64,000 bases of DNA from Agroathelia rolfsii. Taxonomy: Eukaryota; Basidiomycota; Agaricomycetes; Amylocorticiales; Amylocorticiaceae. Below are positions 37,830-49,497 of this stretch, piece by piece. How positions within the stretch are numbered: the first letter of the stretch is position 1; each line of letters begins with the position of its first letter. The notes under the pieces are model-generated. The model was given only the letters and a program-made list of their open reading frames with translations. It was not told the origin of the DNA and made no database searches. Location: assembly GCA_018343915.1 (NCBI GenBank), contig JABRWF010000007.1, positions 1,116,001 through 1,180,000 on the forward strand, written 5' to 3'. The position numbers and the translations under genes are program-made.

Positions 37830-39060
37830 CGCAAATGCCTGACTTGGACGGATTCAAGGGGGAATATATTACCATCCCGCTCGCTGGAGACATGACGTTG
37901 GCCTCTCATGGAAGCGTGTATGCGTGGTGGGTAACTCCTATTTAGGGTGAGCGCGGATCACGATTCTTTAGAGGATGTGGGAGTGGCCGAAAAGATAAAT
38001 ATCTGACGTTGCTACAAAAAAAAAAAAAGTACCCAGGTCGTATCTGCCTTGGCCCGAGATGAGACCATTGAGGTGTACAATGTAGCGCGCAGCCCACAAT
38101 AGTTCATGCCTAGGCCATAACTCTATTATCCCGATTGGATAAAATGGGTCTCTGCCCATGCCCTGGGGTATTGCACCTGTATCGAAATTACTAGTATCGG
38201 TTGCAATGGCGAGTTTCCTTGTTTTTCCTCCTCGCATGCCTTAAAGTAGCATTGCATTAAAATGGGCCATAGTATGATCCTCCCTTCGTACTTGACGGGA
38301 TAGGGTTTCCTTCGCATAGTGCGTATAGATTCAAGATCCTTTTATTTTCCCATCGATAGGCCAATATACATTAAATAGTAGTTATTACCGAAATAATTAT
38401 ATATACAAGCCAAAGGAATTTACCACTATCTTTGGTACGGTGAACAAGCTAGTCATATTCTGCAGACCAATGAATATGGATTATCTAGCGCCTGGATGCA
38501 AACGTATAGTTGTGGATCCCGAGTATCTCGGATCCTTAAATTTGCCAAACGTCCATCTATGCGCAAATAATATAGCAAAGGTGCTAGAGAATAGTATTCA
38601 GCCATTCAACGAGCAAGAGATTCCTGCCGGGCGTGATGGTGCTCACGACTGGTTTTGGCATTCTTGTGAGTTAGTATCATGCCCATGTATTATTTTACTG
38701 GTAGGGGATTACTCAAATGATTTTCTTTCAAAGGAAGACAACATGATAACCAGGGGTCGTGATGGGCAGAGGCTTGAACAATACTGGGAGAAGGAAGGTG
38801 AACAACTTGAACTGCATCAGTTAATCTATTATCAACATCAACATACATTCATTTACAGTCAATGATGCGGCTACTGTTAAGTACAGCGCTTAGCTGCTGC
38901 AGCGGCTCAGAAAGACCCTCTGGAGTGGATGCTCGTCTCGTCATATTATCACCGCGGCAACAAGAACATTTATATGTTCCCCGGCACCATGATATACTTT
39001 CGGTGGGTCTTGAGGCGGCCTATTTGGAGTGACTGCTCGTTTGTAGGTGCTCTCGGTTCT
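37830..39060 (+). pseudogene. Decayed flavin monooxygenase (psi-B)
   Basis: Broken relative of gene B (43085-45541), in the same order but in different frames. From about 37836 it shows PDLDGFKG, then after a one-base shift HPARWRHDVGLSWKRVCVVG ending NSYLG before a GTGAGC donor. At 38049-38150 comes ARDETIEVYNVARSPQ, where the next Trp codon is TAG (38100-38102). A second stop, TAA, is at 38118-38120, before LYYPDWIKWVSAHA. At about 38480 comes APGCKRIVVDPEYLGSLNLP, then RDGQRLEQYW and finally YYHRGNKNIYMFPGTMIYF. The N-terminal FAD-binding part is not visible. It cannot make a working enzyme. Confidence 0.85.
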
Positions 39061-39982
39061 GGGACTGGGACTTGCCATTGCAAGACCAAAGCTCAGCTAA
39101 TTGTCAATTTGGTTGCACCCACCATCTGTTTTTCAGAGTCATTCAACTGGCTTATGGCCGTGAATAATAGTAAAATGTTTAGTTTTGTCTTACCACACAT
39201 GGATATTTGCTTCGATACAGAGTAGCTCAGACAGTAGATCTCAGAACAACGAATGACAATTGTAATAGGGCGCACAACTGAAAGATTGAAAATATCGGAT
39301 AAGGACAAAGAGGTACAACATAATACCAAGGGAGTAATCCACTGGCAGGTGACACTCCGATTGTCAATATCATTAGTCATGGCTTTTACCACATACGTAG
39401 CTAAGAAGGCTATTTGATAGGATGAAGAAACACAGTGTATGCCTTCCCGCTAGACGCCCAGGCAACTCAATATGTTGTGAAGCCGAGCAAGCTCCAGTGC
39501 AGAGGCGGAGCGGAAGTTGACTAATTCACTATTAGAGAGAAACCCGACATTTGACCAGAAACCAGCAGTGAACCTGACTCGGAACTCGAGAGGAAAACGC
39601 CACCTGTCTGCGTGTCCAGGCCTTTCAGGGTTGAATATGATTGATATTTACCCAATAAGCCCTCATGAAGGAGAGTGAAGTGTAATGGCGAGGGGCAAGT
39701 CATAGTCACGAAAATGCAAATAGCCGCTCAAGATTGCCTCCGGCCGTACATGTCTCCAAATCTGATACCGAAATCCCGAGTCGCTGTCATCAATGCACAG
39801 TCATCGATGTCATCACTGGCAAACGGCGAGGCAATGATGGGAAATCACAAGATTATCACATTTCGGCTACCCTAATGAGCGGGGTTCAGATGTACACATG
39901 TGTATTTGGTATATAACGGACTGTGTGCTGCGGTTGTGCTGGGACAAAACTCTGCTGGAACCTTGTATCATTCTCTGTAACT
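39061..39982. other. Intergenic stretch, psi-B to A1
   Basis: About 0.9 kb, corresponding by position to the B-to-A2 gap at 45542-46436. No gene recognised, and no strong similarity to that gap is visible by eye. Confidence 0.4.
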
Positions 39983-42305
39983 ATGTCCTGGCAACATTCA
40001 CGTCCTAAGGCTCGTGTTGTCATTATTGGTGCTGGGTAGTCATTCTTGTAGTATTGCTGTGCTACCAATAGCGGCTGACTAGGACTCGGATATGCACAGT
40101 ACGGCTGGAATTGCAGCTGCCTTAGCCCTCAAGAACCAATTGAACTTTGACAACTTTACAGTAAGTCCTCGTTTATACAACAGTATTATTTCGCACCAAT
40201 TCATGACTGGTTATACTAGATTTATGAAATATCTCCGGCTATTGGAGGCACTTGGAGCGTAAGCTCACAAGCCCGTGATCTTCTACTCGGATACGTACTA
40301 AACTAGCTTGCCTCAGCAAAACACCTATCCTGGCTGTGTGAGTTGGTAGAAATAGCAAAATCCTTCATTCTCGGTTCTAATTGTGGAATCTTCAGAGTAG
40401 TGACGTTGCCATTCACTGGTACTCTCTGTCAACAGAGTTGAATCCTAACTGGACATCATATCATGCCAAACAACCAGAGATTTTGGCATATTGGGAACGC
40501 ATTTTTGCAACCCATAAACTGGAGAAATTCACGAGATTCAACACTGCCGTCAAATCTTTGGAGTGGAATGAATCAGAGCAGCAGTATCGCATTACGCTAC
40601 AGGACGCTGTTACCGGCGAGCATCACGAGACAACCGCCGAGGTCGTGATATCTGCGACCGGATTCTTCCACGAACCTTTGATCCCTTCAAATATTACCGG
40701 GACTGAATCATTCCAGGGCCCTAGTTGGCACTCTGCACGATGGAGGCACGATGTCGATCTTGCAGGCAAACGAGTGGGTGTAGTTGGTAACGGTTGCTCA
40801 GGGTGAGCGTTTTGGCATTCTTCATAATGTTGACATACTGGCTTGCACCTTGTCATCTGACCAATTGAATACAGCGCCCAGCTGGTACCCCAGATAGCTG
40901 AAGATCCCACCGTCGAGGTCATCAACTTTGCGCGAAGCCGACAATGGTACGCTCCTAAGCTCCAGTTTGAGTACACGGATCGCGACAAGTGGATATTCTC
41001 CCATGTTCCATTTGCGGCACGCATATATCGCAATTATATCATGGCTAAAGTAGGCGTTAATACTGATCAGACACTTACAGTCAATAATTAATGCTGATGC
41101 AGGGCGACATGGGCTTTATCGCTTTCAGCAGCCCTGAGAGCTTTATGTCTCAACTTGCCCGCAAAGTACGACATTAAATTATTTATTTTCCGAACAAGCA
41201 ACTCAAAAAAAGAAAAACGATTGTACCAGCGCTTAACTGAATATTTGAAGGCAAAAGTCCCTGAACATGCAGACAAAATGTTGCCGGATTTTGGTGGGTC
41301 TTGAGATGCGTTTTACAATGACCATACTGAAGACGCCTGATAGCTCCGGGTTGCAAGCGTCTTATCATCGACCCAGGATATCTCGACTCACTGAAACAGC
41401 CAAACGTCCATCTGCGATGGGATAAGGTTGAGGCGGTCGTAGAAGAAGGCCTACGTCTTTCGACTGGAGAAGTTGTGCCACTTGATGTGATCATCTATGC
41501 CACCGGTTTCAAAATTTTGGTGAGCAAGCGCGTAGTTACGGATTCCAGAATAATTTCGTTTATGTGTTATATCAGAAAAGCAAGCAAGTACAGGTAACCG
41601 GCCGCAATGGTCAAACGCTCGAGAAGTACTGGGATGAGCAAGGAGGACCTACCGCTTATCTAGCCACTTGTTTCCCTGTGAGTTGTGTCTTATAAGCGCT
41701 CGTGACGAAAACAATTAATAACGTTTTATAGGATATCCCCAACTACTTCATGATAGCAGGTAATGCTTTATTGTCAACGCTCAGAAACCAAAGAGGTCAC
41801 TTATGAAAGGTATTCAGGTCCGAATGTGGCAACTGGTCATGCTTCCGTCATCTTCTCGACCGAGGTCCAAGTCCAATATATCATGCAGATGATCAAACCT
41901 ATTCTCCAAGCCAAGGCACGCTCATTCACTGTCAAGGCTCAGCCAACTATCAAATACAACGAATGGCTCCAAGGAAAACTACAAAACTCTGTCTGGAGCA
42001 CTTGCATGTCTTGGTATCGCCAAGGCAAATCCAACAAAAATGTGACCACTTTCCCTGGCCCACTCACCTATTACTGGTGGCTGCTACGCCGGCCGAGATG
42101 GGAAGATTTTACAGCCGAAGGTGCTAGTAAATGGAAACGGGAGCTGCTGAGAAGGAAGATACTCCGTAGCTTGCTAACCTTTGCGATGACTGCTACCGTC
42201 GTTAGCCTTGGATTGATGAGGCGGTCACCCGAATTCAAGAAGGCAACTCTTGAGCATCTACAGAAGTTGGTTGTTTTTGGCTCACGTGCTATCAAGCTGC
42301 GATGA
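39983..42305 (+). CDS. Flavin monooxygenase, BVMO-like (copy A1)
   Basis: Predicted FAD/NADPH-dependent oxygenase. The start is [18 protein letters not shown], and the FAD motif is completed across the first intron as GAGTAGIAAA. Next come [13 protein letters not shown] and QNTYPGC, then [19 protein letters not shown]. The first ATG motif is ISATGFF. The BVMO-like fingerprint is [11 protein letters not shown] (Arg where Pro/Asp is usual). The NADPH motif is [10 protein letters not shown]. Later segments are [31 protein letters not shown] and [18 protein letters not shown]. Near the C-terminus is [16 protein letters not shown], a likely membrane anchor. I count 12 exons and about 560 residues. 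All blocks are in frame. Its closest relative in the window is A2 (46437-48774). Confidence 0.87.
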
Positions 42306-43084
42306 GGAAAGAACGGGTCCCGTTACATGCATTATTACGTTACTAGTAAAACTCTCCTACCTAAAATCTAAAATATAATCATAAATATGGAATCATTCAA
42401 AGATGGACTTGGAAGGGCGTTTGTACAAAGCTTCCCGATGAAAGTACTTAATGAACGAAAATGGTTTGATTTCTAAATTCAGGGATGGAGCTGGTGACAT
42501 CTACAATGCGGTCATAGATGAAATTTGCAATTTTCAGTCTAGATCTAATTTTGAAGAGCAGGAGCGTGAGTCACTGCATTACAAAGTTAATGTCAAAATA
42601 AAATAAAATGAGTGACGTCGGTATTATTTCAGGATCAGCTGCTTCATGGATTATGCGAATCGGTACTAATAGAAAGGAGCTCAAGAGACAATCTCGGAGG
42701 CACCACTAGGAGCCCAAGGTTCACATGGGAGACTCGTATATTTTCCACAGAATCTCGGGGTCCGAAGAAGAGGCAGGAGTGCCGGGCTCGCCGCTGGACA
42801 TGCATCGGGACGCCGCAGCTTGACGTTCATATGGTGCTCATTGATTCATCATGTATATATACTTACTAGTATCGGTAATTAAGGCCCCCATACTTATTAT
42901 AGGTCTGATGAATGAGTGGGAGCACATAAATGTTCTCAGTAGACGTAGGGAATGCGCGCACGCACCTCATCCTCCCACTATCCTTACTCTTTTCAGAGCT
43001 CAGTCACTTTTGAGACTGTAATCCTGTTGAAAACAGAGGCTAGAGCCCTTTGCCAGTAGTAAGACAAGCATTCGAGTCTGGTTC
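42306..43084. other. Intergenic stretch, A1 to B
   Basis: About 0.8 kb with the A1 3' end and B promoter. No gene recognised. Confidence 0.4.
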
Positions 43085-45541
43085 ATGAAAAGAGATATGC
43101 CAGCATTAGAAAATCAGTCAGCCCCTCACGTAGTAATCATAGGAGCCGGGCAAGTCGCATAGAACAGACATAAGCCATCACTGTGAAAGTAATGACGATT
43201 GTTTATATTCTGTTTATCAGGGTCTCCGGGATTATTGCCGCCGTCGTGTTGAAGAAACAGCTTGGTTATGAGAATTTCACAGTCAGTATATTTTTATTAG
43301 GGAGTGACAGCAGAATGCCGTCGTCCCGTCTTCTCTTTTCTTTTAGTTTTCTTCACCTTCACTGAGAATTTTTTATTTCGAAGATTTATGAGAAGTCTCC
43401 AGCAGAAGGAGGAACTTGGAGGGTGATCCATCTATTTGACTATGTTTTTCATGCAAAAATGACTTACAGTTAAGTAGGATAACACTTATCCAGTACGTCA
43501 TTAGATGAGGTATTCCCTGATAGGCCTCATAAAGCTTGTTCTCTTTCATTTAGGGTTGTGTGAGTCTACTTATTTGATATAGTTTCTTGAGCCGAAAACT
43601 TGAAACCAACATTTTTTCCAGAGCAGCGACTCACCTATCCATTGGTACTCGTTTTCAACAGAGCTCAATCCGTACTGGTCGAGTTTCTATGCCCCGCAAG
43701 CGGAGATTCTTGAATACTGGCAGAAGATATATCGCACCTATTGCCTTGCATCATACACTTCCTTCAACACGGTCGTCCATGTAGCCGAGTGGAATGAGGA
43801 GGAGCAACGCTACTACCTCACACTCAAAGACACCAACACGGGCGAGCGTAGAACAGATACGGCAGAGGTTGTTATCTGTGCCTACGGCTTCTTCCAAAAG
43901 CCGGTTATCCCATCTGGAATAGACATACCTGGCTTGGAGAAATTCCGAGGGCCGTCTTGGCATTCGGCATGCTGGAGGAGCGATGTCAACCTTTCGGGAA
44001 AACGTATTTGTGTGGTTGGCAATGCATGTTCGGGGTGAGTGTTCTTTTATGTGCAAAAGTGATCTGCGGAAAAAAGGCTCACGTTCCTCCATTATGTATT
44101 TGATATCTTTGCAACAAAAGCACTCAAGTGGTCTCCAACTTGGCCCGCGACAAGACTATTGAGGTATTCAATATAGCACGCAGTCCGCAGTGGTTTCTAC
44201 CTAAACCGCAATTCTATTACCCCGGGTGGGCGAAATGGATTTTTGCGCATATACCCGGAGCGTTGCGCACTTACCGTAATTACGTGATGGCAACAGTAAG
44301 TCCTTGCTTACTTTAGGCATTTAATCATACATGGCAAATTCTACTAAGTTATGATGCTGAATACCTTGGTTTTAGCATGATGTTCGTTTCATGCTTTTTC
44401 GCAATATAGGCTTTATCTCGCGTTACCTTCGAAAGGTGCGCACACTTATGCATATTTATGTCAACTAGTCGATGAAGATAAAAAAATCAACGGCGTAGAC
44501 ATTGCTTGAATACATACTCACAAATGTCAAAAACTACCCTGAGGAGCTCATACCTGATTTTGGTAGGTCCTTCGGAAATGTGGGTGGATTACGTACTGAG
44601 ACGTTAACCATCTTGGCTTTTAGCTCCTGGCTGTAAAAGAATGATAATTGACTCTGAATATCTCGAGTCCTTGAACTTGCCTAATGTTCATTTGTGCGCT
44701 AGTAAGATCGACGAAGTATCGGAGAACCATATTCGGTTGGCTAATGGTCAAGAAATTCCGATCGATGTGATTGTGTTTGCGACAGGGTTTGGTATCATCG
44801 TAAGTAAAGCGCACATAAGAAGCTTTCTCGATGGCCATTGCGACTGGTAGTTTCTAATAGCTGGAGCCTATAGGATGGCAACACGACAATCCGTGGTCGC
44901 AATGAGCAGACGCTTGATGAGTATTGGAGCAAAGAAGGCGGGCCAACAGCATATCTGGGCACATGCATTCCTGTAAGTCTTATAAAGATGACGGGGGTGA
45001 GAACTGTTAGTATGAATATCAATAACACACGTATTCAACAGGGGTTTCCAAACTTTTTTATGATAGCAGGTGATATTTCTTTCCTGTTTCAAATGAGACT
45101 ATCTTTTGATGAATATACCCCTTTCCTAAAGGCCCAAATGTAATTTCAGCACACGCCTCCGTCATTTATACATCGGAAGTGCAAATGCAATACGTGGCTC
45201 AGATAATTAGTCCAATACTCGAGGCTAAGGCACGTTCCTTTACCATCAAAAACGCGCCCACCATCAAGTACAACGACTGGCTTCGGCAACAGCTCAAGAA
45301 GACTGTATGGGGTGGATGCTCATCGTGGTATCATCGTGGTGACAAGAATATATCCATGTTCCCAGGTACCATGGCGTATTTCTGGTGGCTTCTAAGACGG
45401 CCTGTTTGGAGCCACTACCTGTCTGTGGGAGCAGCGCGGTGGGAAGAAGAGTTGAAGAGGTCTAAGCGCATGAAGTGGTTGATATTGATTATCTCGATGC
45501 TTGGCGTTGGACTTATCATGACAAAGCCAAAGTTCAGTTAA
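43085..45541 (+). CDS. Flavin monooxygenase, BVMO-like (copy B)
   Basis: Same family as A1, A2 and C. The start is [20 protein letters not shown]. The first intron (43150-43220) uses a GC donor, and only then does the FAD motif GAGVSGIIAA form in frame. Next come [20 protein letters not shown] and [19 protein letters not shown]. The fingerprint is [11 protein letters not shown]. Two conserved sites differ from its relatives. The first ATG motif reads CAYGFF, and the NADPH motif reads GNACSG with Ala for the second Gly. Later come [40 protein letters not shown] and [20 protein letters not shown]. The C-terminal hydrophobic segment is [15 protein letters not shown]. About 545 residues and no frame breaks. 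Activity may be altered by the two substitutions; this is inference. Confidence 0.85.
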
Positions 45542-46355
45542 ATATCCACCTTGTTACATTTGTCGCCTGTTCCTCCAATGCATATCGTAGGCCTGTGATT
45601 TTTTATTATGAATATATCCCATTACATTGACATTGCATGCAAATGGAATTTACTCATAATAAGATATATGGAATGGTTTGTTCAGGAGCCTTTTTATGTC
45701 CAATGTCAACTGAAAGGGGAACACATTGAACCTTTTTTTCCAGTCCTTTGGAGTACTAGCAATGTGAGAATCACCAGTGAGCAAGGTCAAGCAACCTGAA
45801 CTGAACAAGTGAATTGCCGGACATCCACTGGCGGGATAACCGCTTGGCTGTCAACATGCATCAATTCTGATTGATGAAACAGTCGTTCCTCCGCCGTATT
45901 GCCGCCGGGATTATTTAGTTCTATCCACTCATCTAATTCGGAGCATCACCGTCACCGCGACGGTCTTTTGAACCGCTTCTTCGTCGCATATTATCAATTC
46001 AATTAACCAAATGTAATGATACTATTTCCCAGTGCGTTCAATGTATAATTTTCATCCATAGTTGCGGGTCTATTGGACTATATAGGAAGAGAACATTACT
46101 GTACACTGAAAACGATAACTGAACTTCGAATTATTGAAGTCGGTCGAACATCATGCAAACCACGGCTCGGAGTAAGTATTATCCACACGTGGCCCCAAAT
46201 GACCTCAATCCTATAAAAAAACACCGCCTCTCCCTACCAGCTCGACAATGCCGCAGCCAGCCTCGAATACAAATATCACGAGAGAATGGAGCCCCGGCTA
46301 CTCCAATAGAGTTTCGGCGCGGTTTGGATGTACTCCTACTATATAACCAGCTGAT
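45542..46355. other. Intergenic stretch, B to A2
   Basis: About 0.8 kb, AT-rich, holding the B 3' end and A2 upstream region. No gene recognised. Confidence 0.4.
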
Positions 46356-46374
46356 CCCCCCCCCCCCCCCCCCC
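46356..46374. repeat. 19-base poly-C tract
   Basis: Uninterrupted run of 19 C about 62 bp upstream of the A2 start codon and just before a small upstream ORF. Length may vary between reads or strains. Confidence 0.85.
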
Positions 46375-46378
46375 AGCC

Positions 46379-46426
46379 ATGGGTATCTTCTCAGGTTTAC
46401 TATTGAAATCTTACCTTCGTATTTGA
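46379..46426 (+). other. Possible upstream ORF of A2
   Basis: ATG at 46379 opens 15 codons (MGIFSGLLLKSYLRI) and ends at TGA, 10 bases before the A2 ATG. If it is in the transcript leader it could lower A2 translation. No such ORF is seen directly before A1. The transcript start is unknown. Confidence 0.35.
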
Positions 46427-46436
46427 GATCATCAGC

Positions 46437-48774
46437 ATGTCTGAATCGCACTCTCATCCACGTGTAGTTATCATTGGTGCCGGGTGAATAACTTGTTTGT
46501 GGTGATTCGTAAGTATGAATAAATATCTGACAGGGATCCATTCAGTACTGCCGGGATTGCTTGCGCTATAGCTCTCAAGGATCAGTTACATTTCGACAAC
46601 TTCACGGTCAGTTTCTTTGTACTAGCATTGCCGATTTTTGCACGCCAGCTCATAGCCAGTTATAGATATATGAAAGGTCCTCTTCTATTGGAGGTACCTG
46701 GAGTGTAAGCTTGCATGCTAATAATCTGTTGCTTAAATATATAGTATTGATTCATACTTCTAATTCAGCAAAGTACTTATCCTGGTTGCGTGAGTTGGGG
46801 GCTATTTTACAACTACCTCTTTGTTGACTTTGACTTGGAATCTCTTTCAGAGCAGTGATGTCGCAATTCACTGGTATTCCCTATCAACCGAGTTAAACCC
46901 CAACTGGACTTCATATTACGCTGAACAGCCCGAAATTTTGGCGTACTGGGAGCGTATCTTCAAGACCCATGACCTAGAAATTTTCACAAAATTCAACACT
47001 GCTGTTACCTCCTTAGAGTGGAATGAATCAGAGCAGCAGTATCGTATCATGCTGGAGGATTCGGTCACCAGCGTGCATCAAGAAACAACTGCAGAGATTG
47101 TTATATCTGCAGTGGGGTTCTTCCAGGATCCCATTATTCCATTAGACCTCACTGCCACAGTAGAAAAATTCCAAGGCCCAAGTTGGCACTCGGCGCGCTG
47201 GAGGCATGATGTCGATCTTTCAGGTAAACTGGTTGGCGTTATTGGTAATGGCTGCTCTGGGTTGGTGGCTTTGGTGTTCCTGGAAAATTTGCGCTACTAA
47301 CGCCTCAGCTTTTGATACTCATAAAACATAGTGCCCAATTAATCCCCCAGATTACTCAAGACCCTACTGTTGAGGTTATCAATTTTGCACGAAGTCGCCA
47401 ATGGTTTGCGCCGAAACCACAACACAAATACTCAGATCGCGCTAAATGGATTTTTTCTAATGTCCCACTTGCCGCGCGCATGTATCGTAACATGATTATG
47501 GCCGGAGTAAGTTCCAATCGTTGAGGAAGCATAGAGCTGATGCTTAATGTCTCTTTAGAGGGACCTTAACTTCATGGCCTTCCGTGACCCCCAGAGTTTT
47601 ATGTCGCAGATTGCTCGCAAGGTATTATATAGATTTTTTTTTTTTTTCTTTTTGGCTTTCAGCTAACCTAAAACTTTATAATAGCGCCTGACCAAATATT
47701 TGAAATCAAAAGCTCCCCCGGAATACGTAGATAAATTGCTGCCTGATTTTGGTGAGTTCGATAACAGATTCTTGAACTTCCCGACTTGTATACTTAGTAT
47801 CGTTCTAGCTCCGGGATGTAAACGTCTCATTATCGATCCTGGATACCTGGAAGCTTTGAAACGGCCTAATGTCCATCTGCGATGGGATAAGATCGAAGCA
47901 ATCGTAGAAGATGGTATTCGACTTGTCGGTGGAGAAGTTATTCCGCTTGATGTGATAGTATATGCCACCGGTTATGATATTTTCGTGAGTGCATCCGCAG
48001 CCACGAATTATGAGACAAAAAATTGAGAAAACATCATTCCTAGAAAAATAGGCAAATAAAAGTTGTTGGCCGCAATGGCCAATCGCTTGAAAAGTACTGG
48101 GATGAACAAGGAGGACCTACTGCGTATTTAGGCACATGTTTCCCCGTAAGTCATGGTCCGAAGTGTTTATTGCCTTAAAAATATAACACTACCCCGTAGG
48201 ACATCCCCAATTACTTTATGATAGCTGGTAAAATATCCCAACAATTGGCATTATATGTTTTAAGTCACTTACAAAAAAAATTCTAGGTCCGAACGTGGCA
48301 ACTGGCCATGCTTCCGTTATCTTCTCAAGCGAGACCCAGATCCAATACATTATGCAGATGATCAAGCCGATCCTCGAAGCCAAAGCGCGCTCGTTTGCTG
48401 TCAAGGCCCACCCAACCATCAAATATAACGAGTGGCTCCAAGGGCGGCTACAAAACTCAGTTTGGAGCACCTGCATCACATGGTACCACCGAAGCCAATC
48501 CCAGAAGAACGTTAGCATTTTCCCAGGCCCCCTCACCTGGTACTGGTGGATTCTCCGGCGACCAGTGTGGGATGACTTCATTGCCGAAGGTGCTAATAAA
48601 TGGAAAAGAGAACTGGCGAGAAAAAGGGTGGTCCGCAGGCTGTTGGCCTTTGTAACTACTGTGGCAGTCGTCGGCTTTGGATTGATGAGGCAGTCACCCG
48701 ATCTTAAGAAAGCGGTTCTTGAGCATATACAGGGATTAGTAGTTCTGGGATCACGTACTATCAAAATCCAGTGA
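46437..48774 (+). CDS. Flavin monooxygenase, BVMO-like (copy A2)
   Basis: Close paralogue of A1 with the same exon layout. The start is [16 protein letters not shown]. The FAD motif is completed across the first intron as [14 protein letters not shown]. Next come SSIGGTWS and [19 protein letters not shown]. The first ATG motif reads SAVGFF, with Val for Thr. The fingerprint is [11 protein letters not shown] and the NADPH motif [10 protein letters not shown]. Later come [50 protein letters not shown] and [18 protein letters not shown]. The C-terminal hydrophobic segment is [16 protein letters not shown]. About 560 residues and no frame breaks. Over the large central exon about four in five residues match A1 by eye. 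A short upstream ORF precedes it. Confidence 0.87.
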
Positions 48775-48940
48775 AAAAATTATTAGTCTTCTATGTGCAC
48801 TATAAAAAGTAGCCTGCACAACAAGTACACTCCAAGCTGTAACTGTGTAGAATTAGAATATAGCCTAGGAGGGCACTCGTACAAAACATTGTATTACAGT
48901 AGTGGTATGCATATCAATAATGCAATAAAAGTTTACTAAT

Positions 48941-49089
48941 AGGGACCGTACAAAATCATATATTTTCACCCACTTCCGCACTATTTCTCCTCAAACAAGA
49001 ATTCATATAGTACCTTTTATATGCCTTCTAGAAACCTATACAGTCAGGTTTGCAGGATTTCCATTACTTAGTAACTGTCGGCTATATGC
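48941..49089 (+). repeat. Outer inverted arm, left
   Basis: The left arm runs from agggaccgtacaaaatcata to gtaactgtcggctatatgc. It matches, reversed, the arm at 50475-50632 over nearly its whole length with scattered differences and a small gap near 48960. Together the arms bound about 1.7 kb. Confidence 0.85.
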
Positions 49090-49101
49090 TAGCAAACAAA
49101 C

Positions 49102-49178
49102 TTTATAGCTGTGATTTATCTTTTGTGGAACTATTTTTCCTACAAAGTATAAACTGAGAACATGTTGGGAAGAAAGTT
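49102..49178 (+). repeat. Internal repeat, left copy
   Basis: Similar, in the same orientation, to 50372-50452 (shared ttttgtgg, cctacaaag and ataaac segments). Its core is a quasi-palindrome (TTTGTGGAA ... TTCCTACAAA), so part of the match also reads inverted. Confidence 0.7.
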
Positions 49179-49207
49179 CTATGACATTAAACAGAAAAGA
49201 AAAATCT

Positions 49208-49320
49208 GGTAAAGCGGTAGAAATTCCGGAAGTTCACGGTTTTTGGTGCAATTATGCAACTAGGCCCGAAAAACGCCAAAAACTATTTTAGGGTGCGCTC
49301 GGAAACCAGTGACGCGCGTT
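49208..49320 (+). repeat. Inner inverted arm, left
   Basis: Contains ggtaaagcggtagaaattcc and gggtgcgctcgg. It matches, reversed, 50281-50348, which lacks the roughly 55-bp middle part. A further short inverted match (cgcgttattt at about 49315, aaataacgcg at about 49505) suggests a smaller inverted-repeat element within. Confidence 0.7.
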
Positions 49321-49472
49321 ATTTAGAATGATTTGGAGTGATTTAGAGTGATTTCGTGAGAGTCGTGAAATACCGCCAAATCACGGTGCTTTCAGAGATT
49401 TGAAAAACCCGTTTGACCAAATTCTCAAATACCGGCATTATGAAAAATACTATCCACGAAATACCGATTCTG

Positions 49473-49497
49473 AAAAACTCCTCTGGAAGGAGTTTTT
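49473..49497. repeat. Perfect 10-bp hairpin
   Basis: aaaaactcct (49473-49482) and aggagttttt (49488-49497) pair perfectly around a 5-base loop. It lies inside the inverted-repeat element. Confidence 0.85.

Noticed and set aside
37830..48774. Monooxygenase cluster as a secondary-metabolite gene cluster
   Set aside because: No polyketide synthase, peptide synthetase, terpene synthase or P450 gene is present. The genes are tandem paralogues only.
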